Below are positions 1 through 6,346 of a stretch of 7,275 bases of DNA, in pieces. Within the stretch, counting starts at the first letter, position 1. Every line of letters starts with the position of its first letter. Source of the DNA: Patescibacteria group bacterium (lineage in GTDB: Bacteria; Patescibacteriota; UBA1384; CAILIB01); assembly GCA_022842085.1 (NCBI GenBank), contig JALHQF010000025.1, positions 1 through 7,275 of the forward strand, in the 5' to 3' direction. Below the pieces are notes generated by a model that had not been told where the DNA came from, did no database searches, and worked only from the letters and a program-made list of their open reading frames with translations. Position numbers and translations under genes: made by a program.

Positions 1-1268
1 GCGAGCGCCGGCCGGTGTTTATCAAGCTGGCCGACCGCATGCGGCACCTCTACATGCTTGGGAAAACTGGCGTAGGGAAAACCGTACTTTTCCAGAACAT
101 GATTCTGCAAGACATCCGCCATGGGCATGGGGTGGCCTACCTCGACCCTAACGGCGATGCTGTGGAGTGGATCCTCAAGCACATCCCTAAGGAGCGTGCC
201 GATGACGTGATCCTCATTGATCCCTCAGACGTAGCGCGGCCAATCGGTCTCAACCTCCTAGAGTACGACCGTGAGCATCCTGAGCAGAAAACCCAGGTGA
301 TTAATGAGTTGATCGGCATCCTCGATGCGCTCTACGATTTACGCCAAACCGGAGGGCCGATGTTCGAGTACTACCTGCGCAATGCGCTCCTGCTCCTGAT
401 GGACGACCCCGATGAGCCAGCAACGCTTCTTGAGGTGCCTCGCGTACTCTCGGATGAAGCATTCCGCAGCCATAAGTTGAGCCGCTGTCGCATGCCAGAA
501 GTGGTGAAGTTCTGGCGCGAGGAGGCTGAGAAGGCCGGGGGAGAAGCGGCGCTGGCGAACATCGTGCCGTACATCAGTTCTAAGCTCAACCAGTTCACCA
601 CCAACGACATTCTTCGTCCCATGGTTGGGCAGCCAAAGAGCGCGTTTAGCTTCCGACGCGCTATGGATGAGCGCAAAATCATTCTGGTAACCCTCCCAAA
701 GGGTTTGCTGGGCGAGCTCAATGCGCGGCTCCTGGGAATGCTCATCGTGGGCAAGCTGCAGCTCGCGGCGTTTAGCCGCCAAGACCAGGCCGAAGAGAAG
801 CGCGTGCCATTCTTTCTCTACGTGGATGAGTTCCAGAACTTCACCAGTAAGACCTTTGCAACTATTCTCTCAGAGGCACGAAAGTACCGGCTGTCGCTCA
901 ACGTAACCAACCAGTTCCTCGAGCAGCTGGATGACGATACGCGTAATGCGGTGATTGGAAACGCGGGAACGCTTGTGGCATGGCGGATTGGCGCCGAGGA
1001 CGCTGAAACGCTCAAGCGCGAGCTTGATCCAATTATTCCCGAAGACCTTACCACTGTTGAGCGCTTTAACTTCTACGTGAAGCTCTTGATCGACGGTACC
1101 CCCGCTAAGCCCTTTAACGCAATTTCCTACGCCCCAGACCCTCATGCAAACCTGCAGGTAGGGGAGGCGATACGGCAGCTTTCACGACTTACCTATGGAC
1201 GTGATCGTGACCTCGTGGAGCGCGAAGTTCGCCAGCGCATTCGGGCTGTGGTACATTCGGAGGGCTAA
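1..1268 (+). CDS. Type IV secretion/conjugation-type ATPase (DUF87/TraG-TraD-like), 5' end missing
   Basis: This is the C-terminal part of a P-loop motor ATPase related to VirD4/TraG/TraD coupling proteins and the DUF87 (HerA/VirB4-like) family. Such proteins act as ring-shaped ATPases at the inner membrane and pump DNA or protein. The frame is open from base 3. A GTG at 15 is in frame but probably an internal valine, because the alignment with the paralogue at 1862-4849 runs through it and that paralogue has about 400 residues before this point. Walker A (GKTGVGKT) is at 60-83. A DPNGD segment follows where the paralogue has DPHGE. Walker B (FLYVDE) is centred on Asp-Glu at 825-830, followed by the FQNF and SEARKY motifs and a conserved Gln in TNQF, typical of the TraG/TraD C-terminal region. 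No membrane segment is visible in this part. TAA is followed directly by a second TAA. The next gene starts 11 bp later, suggesting an operon. Family assignment is firm; the exact system is unknown. Confidence 0.88.
   Translation, partial: ERRPVFIKLADRMRHLYMLGKTGVGKTVLFQNMILQDIRHGHGVAYLDPNGDAVEWILKHIPKERADDVILIDPSDVARPIGLNLLEYDREHPEQKTQVINELIGILDALYDLRQTGGPMFEYYLRNALLLLMDDPDEPATLLEVPRVLSDEAFRSHKLSRCRMPEVVKFWREEAEKAGGEAALANIVPYISSKLNQFTTNDILRPMVGQPKSAFSFRRAMDERKIILVTLPKGLLGELNARLLGMLIVGKLQLAAFSRQDQAEEKRVPFFLYVDEFQNFTSKTFATILSEARKYRLSLNVTNQFLEQLDDDTRNAVIGNAGTLVAWRIGAEDAETLKRELDPIIPEDLTTVERFNFYVKLLIDGTPAKPFNAISYAPDPHANLQVGEAIRQLSRLTYGRDRDLVEREVRQRIRAVVHSEG
1259..1264 (+). promoter_or_regulatory. 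Possible distant Shine-Dalgarno for the 193-residue gene
   Basis: GGAGGG lies at the very end of the upstream ATPase gene, 15 bases before the ATG at 1280. That spacing is longer than the usual 5-9 bases, so its use is doubtful. It is nevertheless the only purine-rich Shine-Dalgarno-like stretch before any of the four visible start codons. Coupling to the upstream stop is an equally good explanation for initiation. Confidence 0.3.
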
Positions 1269-1279
1269 TAATCAATCCT

Positions 1280-1861
1280 ATGGAAACTCAAATAGAAACT
1301 ACTACCCTTGATCAGCCTTACGATGCCGCGCGTGCGAGTAAGGTAATTAGTGAGCTTCGAAGTCAGCTAGATCAACTGGAAAAGCTCGTCAGTCCATACG
1401 TACCGGCGGCACCGCACCCCGGAGTTATCCCAGGAATGGGTCTAGCTACCCCAGAAGGATTTCTGCCAACGAGGCAGAGCGCGCCCTTAGAAGGGATTGA
1501 CGGAACCTTTGATGGCGAGCGAATGGTGACACTCGACGGCAAAGCATACCCTGTGCCCGCAAACTACGCCTCAAAGAGTAAGCTCGTGGAGGGCGATCCG
1601 CTCCGGATGTACCTGACACCAGATGGCCGAACGTTGTTTAAGCAGGTTGGTCCAATTGCGCGGGATACCAAACAGGGCAAACTGCTTGCTGATGGGGTTA
1701 ACTACCTCATTGAGAGCGAAGATGGCACTACGTACCGCGTACTTACGGCGAGCGTTACCTACCACATGTCACTCTACGGGCTCCAGGTTGGCGGCGAAGT
1801 GACGTTTCTCGTGCCAACGGGCAAGCAGGCTGTATGGGCTGTAATCGATAGCGTTCGGTAA
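1280..1861 (+). CDS. Conserved hypothetical protein between two secretion ATPases
   Basis: A 193-residue soluble protein with no signal peptide or membrane segment. Residues about 15-37 (ARASKVISELRSQLDQLEKL) look like a short amphipathic coiled coil. A Pro/Gly-rich linker covers about 38-70. Residues 73-193 alternate short hydrophobic stretches with Gly/Asp turns, suggesting a small beta-rich domain. The stretch YPVPANYASKSKLVEGD (90-106) stands out as a likely family signature. I recall similar hypothetical proteins encoded beside DUF87/TraG-like ATPases in Patescibacteria, but cannot verify this here. The ATG at 1280 is the only start in reach. The gene begins 11 bp after one ATPase and its TAA directly abuts the ATG of the next, so it is very likely translated with both. 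I infer an accessory or adaptor role for the ATPases, possibly oligomerising through the coiled coil. The function is unknown. Confidence 0.8.
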   Translation: METQIETTTLDQPYDAARASKVISELRSQLDQLEKLVSPYVPAAPHPGVIPGMGLATPEGFLPTRQSAPLEGIDGTFDGERMVTLDGKAYPVPANYASKSKLVEGDPLRMYLTPDGRTLFKQVGPIARDTKQGKLLADGVNYLIESEDGTTYRVLTASVTYHMSLYGLQVGGEVTFLVPTGKQAVWAVIDSVR

Positions 1862-4849
1862 ATGGGACTCTTCGGGCCTTCTGCTGCTGCAAGGAAAGCC
1901 GCGGACATGCGACGCCGAGCCGATTGGCTAGGCGCGCAAACGTTCACTGTGCTCAAGCTTTCGCCGCCCAAGTTCAACGATAAGCCGCCCTCCGCACTCG
2001 AACCGTTCTTTGCAGCTCTCCATGGAATCTACCGTGCCGACCCTGTTGTGCAGGAGTTTGTGAGCTTCGAGATTGCAGCGACGAAGGGGAGTATTAGCTT
2101 CTACACCTTCCTGCCGCTCCACCTACGAGAGTACCTCGAAGGCCAGCTCTACGCCCAGATACCAGATCTCGAAATTACCAAAGTAGACGACTATGCCCGT
2201 ACGACCGATGTGTCTGGCAAGCACGTAGCAAGTACCGAGCTCACGCTCACGCGGGACGATGTGTACCCAATTCTTACGCACGAGGAGCTGGAGAGTGATC
2301 CACTCGCTGGTATCACGGCGGTGATGGCAAACCTTGAGGAGGGCGAGCACGTGTGGCTCCAGCTTGTCACCCAGCCAGTAGGGGATGAGTGGCAAGACCG
2401 AAGCATCAAGTTTGTCCAAGCGATGCGCAGTGGCAAGCAAGCGAGCGTGGCAGCGGGAGTTGCCGCCGATCTTATTCTGCGCGGTATGCGCTTTGGGGTG
2501 CGGGTTGGAAAAGAGGTAATCAAGCCGGGGAGTGGTATTGGAGAAATGTCTGGCCTACAAGCTGCTCCTGAGAAAGCCCCTGAGGCACCAAAGCTTGCAG
2601 CAAGCGTAGAGGCTGCCCTGAAAGCTGTGGAAAAGAAGGCAACCAAGCTTGGCTACCAAGTACATGGCAGGCTAACGGCCATCAGTAGTACGCCCTCTGT
2701 AGCCTCATCTCGTGTACAGGCGGTACTTGGATCACTGAAGCAGTTTAACTCCACAACCCAAAACGGCTTCCAGTCTTCGCCAGTAGGGGTTGACGACCTT
2801 GATGCGTGGGAGCGCTACCAGAGTCGCTACTGTGACACAGGTGGCTTCCTGCTTAATATTGAAGAGCTCGCGAGCGTCTTCCATTTCCCAACCAGCGATG
2901 TACAGAACAGTACGATCTCGTGGTCGGGAGCAAAGAAGGGAGACGCCCCGGCTAACCTGCCACTGAAAGAGGTGGTAGATCCCAAGGATCTTACGGTTCT
3001 TGGCATGACGGACTACCGAAACTCGGCACGGGAATTTGGCATCAAGATGAAGGATCGGATGCGGCACCTCTACATCATCGGAAAGAGTGGTGTAGGGAAG
3101 AGTACGCTTCTTGAGAACATGATTATCGATGACGTTACCGAAGGCAGGGGAGTGATTGTGGTGGATCCCCATGGGGAGCTTGCCGACAAGATCATCTCTG
3201 CGGTCCCGCCGGAGCGTGTTAAAGACCTCGTGATTCTCGATCCATCTGATCGCGAGTTCCCAGTTGCGTTTAACCCCCTCGAGCTCATCTCTGAGGAGTA
3301 CCGCGATACCGTGGCATCTGCCTTCGTGGGTGTGTTTAAGAAGATCTTCGCCAATTCATGGGGACCGCGTCTTGAAAACCTCTTGCGCAACACCGTACTT
3401 GCGCTCCTGCACACGAGTGAGCCGACCATGCTCCACGTGCCCCGCATGCTCACCGAGAAGGCGTTCCGCGCTCAGGTGGTGGCGCAGGTTACCGACCCAG
3501 TTATTCGCGACTTCTGGGTGAATGAGTTTGAGGTTTGGAGTGAGACGGCGCGCACCGAGGCAGTTGCTCCTGTGCTCAACAAGATTGGGCAGTTCCTTTC
3601 CCTCTCTATGGTTCGTAACATTGTCGGACAGCCGCGCAGCACGATTGATATTCGACGGGTGATGGATGAGCAGAAGGTCTTTGTTGTGAATCTCTCCAAG
3701 GGGAAAATCGGCGAAGACAATATGGCTCTATTGGGTGCGATGATTATTACGAAGGTTCAGCTTGCCGCCATGAGCCGTGCAGATGTCTCGGCAGCAGAGC
3801 GCCCAAATAGCTTCCTCTACGTAGATGAGTTTCAGAACTTTGCCACCGACTCCTTTGCTTCCATTCTCTCAGAGGCTCGCAAGTATGGGCTTGGGCTTAC
3901 CATGGCGCACCAGTACGTAGCGCAGCTTACCGAAAGCGTGCGTGACGCAGTATTCGGAAACGTGGGAACCATTATTAGCTTCCGCGTGGGAGCACCTGAC
4001 GCCGCGGTGATTGCTAAGGAGTTTGAGCCAGTATTTGGACCTAACGACGTGATCAACCTGCAGATGGCGCGCGTCTACGTGAAGCTTCTCGTAGACGGCA
4101 TTGCGGCAAACGCGTTCTCCGCCCAGACAATGCCCCCGAAGGTGCTCGACTTCGATTCAACCGAAGAAGCTCGTGCCTTTAGTCGTGACAGGTACGCTCG
4201 GCCTCGCCTTGAAGTAGAGGCGATGATCGATGAGTCGGCCGGGTACAAGCAGAAGCGAGAGCAGGAGGAAGCAAAGCAGCGTGCGACAGCTGCCCTTCAG
4301 CAGCCGCCGATTACGCAGAAGGACGCTCCGCTTGCGACACCGCTCGCTCGCGCGCCAGAAGAACAAAAACCGAACAGTGCTGGTGCAGAGCCCGCCTCAG
4401 AGAGGGAAGAAAAGATACGCCTCGAGCGGCCACTGCGCACCATGAAAGGCTACGCGTTTCGTGAGGTTTCTCAACGTGGCGGACAAAAGTGGTTCCTTGG
4501 TGAGAAAGAGGCAGAGGTTCTGGCGCGTCGCTCTGGTGTAAAGGCGACTGTAGAAGAGGGGAGGGGCGCGACCACCCGTACTGTTGCCCAAGCACTCGCG
4601 GCAAGTGGTACCGTTCTAGAGGAGCTTACACACCAGTTTCAGCCAGGGGACGCAGCTCGAGAGCTTTCGCCGCTACCTGTGCTTGAGCCTGAACTCGTGC
4701 GAGTTGACTCCCCCAGCTCGCCCATTACAGCCGAACAAGTGCCGAATACCGTGCGTGGAGTGCAGCGATACCGCGAGCCAAGTCTGCCGGTAGTTGCAGC
4801 GGAGCCTGGGCACCTTGCGCTGATAGAGGGTGAGACACTGCACCTGTAG
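1862..4849 (+). CDS. Type IV secretion/conjugation-type ATPase with N-terminal module and long C-terminal tail
   Basis: A complete 995-residue P-loop ATPase of the DUF87/TraG-TraD type. Residues 1-380 form an N-terminal module, probably the DUF8128-like region found on such ATPases in Patescibacteria (from memory), with no predicted membrane helix. The motor core covers about 390-790. Walker A (GKSGVGKS) is at residues 407-414 (bases 3080-3103), followed by DPHGE. Walker B (FLYVDE) ends in Asp655-Glu656 (bases 3824-3829), then come FQNF, SEARKY and a Gln-containing AHQY motif. From about 790 a charged helical stretch leads into a Pro/Ala/Glu linker (to about 858) and a final 135-residue part of unknown fold. 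The core aligns end to end with the ATPase at 1-1268; about half of the residues are identical around Walker B by hand count. The ATG directly follows the preceding TAA with no Shine-Dalgarno, so translational coupling is likely. It is expected to work at the membrane as a hexameric motor, possibly together with its paralogue. The substrate is unknown. Confidence 0.9.
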   Translation: MGLFGPSAAARKAADMRRRADWLGAQTFTVLKLSPPKFNDKPPSALEPFFAALHGIYRADPVVQEFVSFEIAATKGSISFYTFLPLHLREYLEGQLYAQIPDLEITKVDDYARTTDVSGKHVASTELTLTRDDVYPILTHEELESDPLAGITAVMANLEEGEHVWLQLVTQPVGDEWQDRSIKFVQAMRSGKQASVAAGVAADLILRGMRFGVRVGKEVIKPGSGIGEMSGLQAAPEKAPEAPKLAASVEAALKAVEKKATKLGYQVHGRLTAISSTPSVASSRVQAVLGSLKQFNSTTQNGFQSSPVGVDDLDAWERYQSRYCDTGGFLLNIEELASVFHFPTSDVQNSTISWSGAKKGDAPANLPLKEVVDPKDLTVLGMTDYRNSAREFGIKMKDRMRHLYIIGKSGVGKSTLLENMIIDDVTEGRGVIVVDPHGELADKIISAVPPERVKDLVILDPSDREFPVAFNPLELISEEYRDTVASAFVGVFKKIFANSWGPRLENLLRNTVLALLHTSEPTMLHVPRMLTEKAFRAQVVAQVTDPVIRDFWVNEFEVWSETARTEAVAPVLNKIGQFLSLSMVRNIVGQPRSTIDIRRVMDEQKVFVVNLSKGKIGEDNMALLGAMIITKVQLAAMSRADVSAAERPNSFLYVDEFQNFATDSFASILSEARKYGLGLTMAHQYVAQLTESVRDAVFGNVGTIISFRVGAPDAAVIAKEFEPVFGPNDVINLQMARVYVKLLVDGIAANAFSAQTMPPKVLDFDSTEEARAFSRDRYARPRLEVEAMIDESAGYKQKREQEEAKQRATAALQQPPITQKDAPLATPLARAPEEQKPNSAGAEPASEREEKIRLERPLRTMKGYAFREVSQRGGQKWFLGEKEAEVLARRSGVKATVEEGRGATTRTVAQALAASGTVLEELTHQFQPGDAARELSPLPVLEPELVRVDSPSSPITAEQVPNTVRGVQRYREPSLPVVAAEPGHLALIEGETLHL

Positions 4850-4910
4850 CACAATCTGTAGATTTGCAGCTACAAGTACTAAGATACCTTGCTTGCTGGC
4901 TTTCCCTGTC

Positions 4911-4949
4911 TATTATGTCACGAAAGATACACCCTGAGACATTATAATA
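4911..4949. repeat. Imperfect inverted repeat overlapping the -10 box
   Basis: The left arm TATTATGTC (4911-4919) is complementary to the right arm GACATTATAATA (4938-4949) if three bases of the right arm are bulged out; ATGTC/GACAT is the uninterrupted inner part. The right arm contains the TATAAT box of the following gene. Such placement is typical of a repressor or activator site, but AT-rich arms arise easily by chance. Confidence 0.35.
4943..4948 (+). promoter_or_regulatory. Putative -10 promoter element for the 152-residue gene
   Basis: A perfect TATAAT lies 28 bases before the ATG at 4977, giving an expected transcript start near 4955 and a leader of about 22 bases. No TTGACA-like hexamer occurs 15-19 bases upstream and there is no TG extension, so it may be weak or need an activator. 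It is the only clear promoter-like sequence in the intergenic region. Confidence 0.5.
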
Positions 4950-4976
4950 CCGTGCAGACTATGCTACCCTAGGCTC

Positions 4977-5435
4977 ATGTCTGAACCTTGTCCTACTGCG
5001 TGTCTGGATAGAGTTCCAGACCTTTTCCCGCGCGCTTGGTCTCGTGCTGGAGCCCTTACCTGGCTCCAATCACTTAACCCTGTCTCTGCTGAAGAACGAG
5101 TGTTACTCTACCTGGTGTACGGAGGGAGAACATTTGACCTAAAGGGGAGTCTCCCCTCCTGGTGGACAGATGAGACGCTCCTTGACGACCTCCAGTTTGT
5201 GCTCGGCGGAGCGGTGCAGTACCTTCGTTCACCGGTAGCCTGCCACGCACCCAAGCTGGTTCGCAGGATTGTCTGCCTCTGCAAGCGCACAGGTCTTCCG
5301 GTGCACGCGTTCTACACCACCCTCCCCTGGCACACTCTCGAACGGCAAGAGCAGCTCTTCCGTCGCTACTACCCAGAATCCCCTGTCAGCCGAACTGTCG
5401 CCGAGCTTCGTCGTAAGCTTGCCAAAACCTCCTAG
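4977..5435 (+). CDS. Hypothetical protein, unknown family
   Basis: A 152-residue protein I do not recognise. It has no signal peptide and no convincing membrane helix, although residues 42-50 and 73-80 are hydrophobic. It is rich in Trp (21, 29, 62, 63, 118), has five Cys (5, 9, 89, 100, 102) and ends in a basic, probably helical segment (about 123-150) with many Arg/Lys. The Cys/His spacing does not match a zinc finger I know, though C89, H90, C100 and C102 could bind a metal. The ATG at 4977 is preceded by a TATAAT box but no Shine-Dalgarno. The gene sits alone, 127 bp after the ATPase operon, and converges on secF. Its TAG stop is inside a terminator-like palindrome. Reasons to believe it is real are the uninterrupted frame, the upstream promoter-like box and the terminator placed exactly at its end. 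A nucleic-acid-binding role would suit the basic tail but is a guess. Confidence 0.65.
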   Translation: MSEPCPTACLDRVPDLFPRAWSRAGALTWLQSLNPVSAEERVLLYLVYGGRTFDLKGSLPSWWTDETLLDDLQFVLGGAVQYLRSPVACHAPKLVRRIVCLCKRTGLPVHAFYTTLPWHTLERQEQLFRRYYPESPVSRTVAELRRKLAKTS

Positions 5436-5459
5436 GAGCTCCTAGGAGGTTACCTTTTT
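5426..5459. terminator. Bidirectional intrinsic terminator between convergent genes
   Basis: A perfect 26-base palindrome at 5426-5451 is followed on the + strand by TTTTT at 5455-5459, three bases past the stem. On the - strand it runs into TTTT (complement of 5424-5427), half of it inside the stem. It can therefore end transcription of both the 152-residue gene (+) and secDF (-). The stop codons of the two genes, TAG at 5433-5435 (+) and TAG at 5442-5444 (-), lie within the stem. Confidence 0.75.
5429..5448. repeat. Tandem pair of a self-complementary decamer
   Basis: CTCCTAGGAG occurs twice head to tail (5429-5438 and 5439-5448). Each copy is its own reverse complement, so the pair forms the core of the longer palindrome and could also fold as two small hairpins or a cruciform. 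It may have arisen by duplication of a 10-base unit. Confidence 0.85.
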
Positions 5460-6344
5460 CGCGCGTACCCCCTGCCAGCTCACAAGGAGTGGGGCGGCCG
5501 TGAAGATGGAAGAGAATGTTCCAACGGCAATGCCCAGCGTGAGCGCGAGCGTAAATGAGCGAATGGTTTCGCCTCCCAGGAGTAGGAGCGCAAGCAGCAC
5601 CACAAGAATGGTGAAGGAGGTGTTGAGCGACCTCGCTAGGGATTGGTTAACGCTGCGGTTTACCGTTTCTTCGAAGGGGGCTCGCGGCTCTCGAAGAACG
5701 TTCTCACGTATGCGGTCGAAGACGACGATCGTATCGTTGACTGAGAAGCCCATCACCGTGAGCAGTGCCGTAATGGTGAGCGCATCTACCTCCACAACTG
5801 GGAAGAATCGGCCCAGAATTGCGTACATACCAAGCACAAACACAAGGTCGTGAGCCAGAGCGACTACGGTCGCTAGGCTAAACTGCCAGCTCTTGAGTGG
5901 CTTAGGAACACGACGATAGCCGTAGGCTAGGTAGAGTGAGATCGCGAGGGCGGTTACGAACACGGCAATTACTGCGCGCTGTGTAGCATCCCGTGCGACA
6001 GAGCTGCCGATAAGCTGGAAACTCACCTCTTCTGTTCCGGTGGCCTTGAGTACTTCGTTGGCAAGCTGGCGGCCCTCTGCTGCTTCTGCGCCAAACCTGA
6101 GCTGCATATCTGATGTGCCGACCGCTTGAACGCCCAGGCCGTCTAGTTCAAGGCTCGCGAGCCTCTCGCTAATTTCTGTTGTACTTGGCCTGGGAGTTTC
6201 GCTAAACCTAACCTGTTGCAGAACTCCTCCACGGAAGTCGATGCCGATATTGAGTCCCCAGATTGCCAGTGCAATACAGCCCGGAATGAGCAGGGCTGCC
6301 GAGATGCCGTACCAGCGGCGTCGATGTGAGATAAGTGCGTACAT
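5442..6344 (-). CDS. secF: Protein translocase subunit SecF
   Basis: SecF partners SecD in the inner membrane and uses the proton gradient to pull secreted proteins out of the SecYEG channel. The 300-residue protein has the full SecF layout. Transmembrane segment 1 (about 13-33) runs into the GIDFRGG signature (34-40), followed by an external domain (about 41-120) and five more membrane segments up to residue 290. The core motif GFSVNDTIVVFDRIREN is at 199-215. Asp204 (codon 5733-5735) and Arg238 (codon 5631-5633) are 34 residues apart. This matches Asp637/Arg671 in Thermus SecDF, which are needed for proton transport. The ATG at 6344 starts 2 bp after the secD stop with no Shine-Dalgarno, so translation is probably coupled to secD. 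The gene ends inside the shared terminator. Confidence 0.97.
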   Translation of the reverse strand: MYALISHRRRWYGISAALLIPGCIALAIWGLNIGIDFRGGVLQQVRFSETPRPSTTEISERLASLELDGLGVQAVGTSDMQLRFGAEAAEGRQLANEVLKATGTEEVSFQLIGSSVARDATQRAVIAVFVTALAISLYLAYGYRRVPKPLKSWQFSLATVVALAHDLVFVLGMYAILGRFFPVVEVDALTITALLTVMGFSVNDTIVVFDRIRENVLREPRAPFEETVNRSVNQSLARSLNTSFTILVVLLALLLLGGETIRSFTLALTLGIAVGTFSSIFTAAPLLVSWQGVRAKKVTS

Positions 6345-6346
6345 GG

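Noticed and set aside
15..17. GTG as a genuine start for the first ATPase.
   Set aside because: The frame is open to the left edge, and the paralogue aligns through this point with a long N-terminal module before it.
2191..2646. Long open frame of 151 codons on the - strand inside the large ATPase gene.
   Set aside because: Its composition (Ser/Arg/Pro-rich) is that of an antisense shadow of a high-GC coding frame, and it lies wholly within a well-supported gene.
3045..3085. Near-identical DNA at the Walker A approach of the two ATPases (ATGCGGCACCTCTACAT at 39-55 and 3059-3075), suggesting recent gene conversion.
   Set aside because: Identity lasts only 17 bases and encodes a conserved motif (MRHLY); the flanks differ freely, so shared constraint explains it.
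4845..4874. Possible terminator for the ATPase operon: TGTAGC (4845-4850) pairs with GCTACA (4869-4874), or TGTAG (4857-4861) with CTACA (4870-4874).
   Set aside because: The stems are only 5-6 bp with low GC, the two pairings compete, and no T-tract follows. Not enough for an intrinsic terminator.
4968..5446. CCTAGG just before the ATG of the 152-residue gene (4968-4973) and again twice at its end, as if flanking a mobile cassette.
   Set aside because: A six-base palindrome also found inside secD (6816-6821). No longer shared flank, no integrase and no target duplication are seen.
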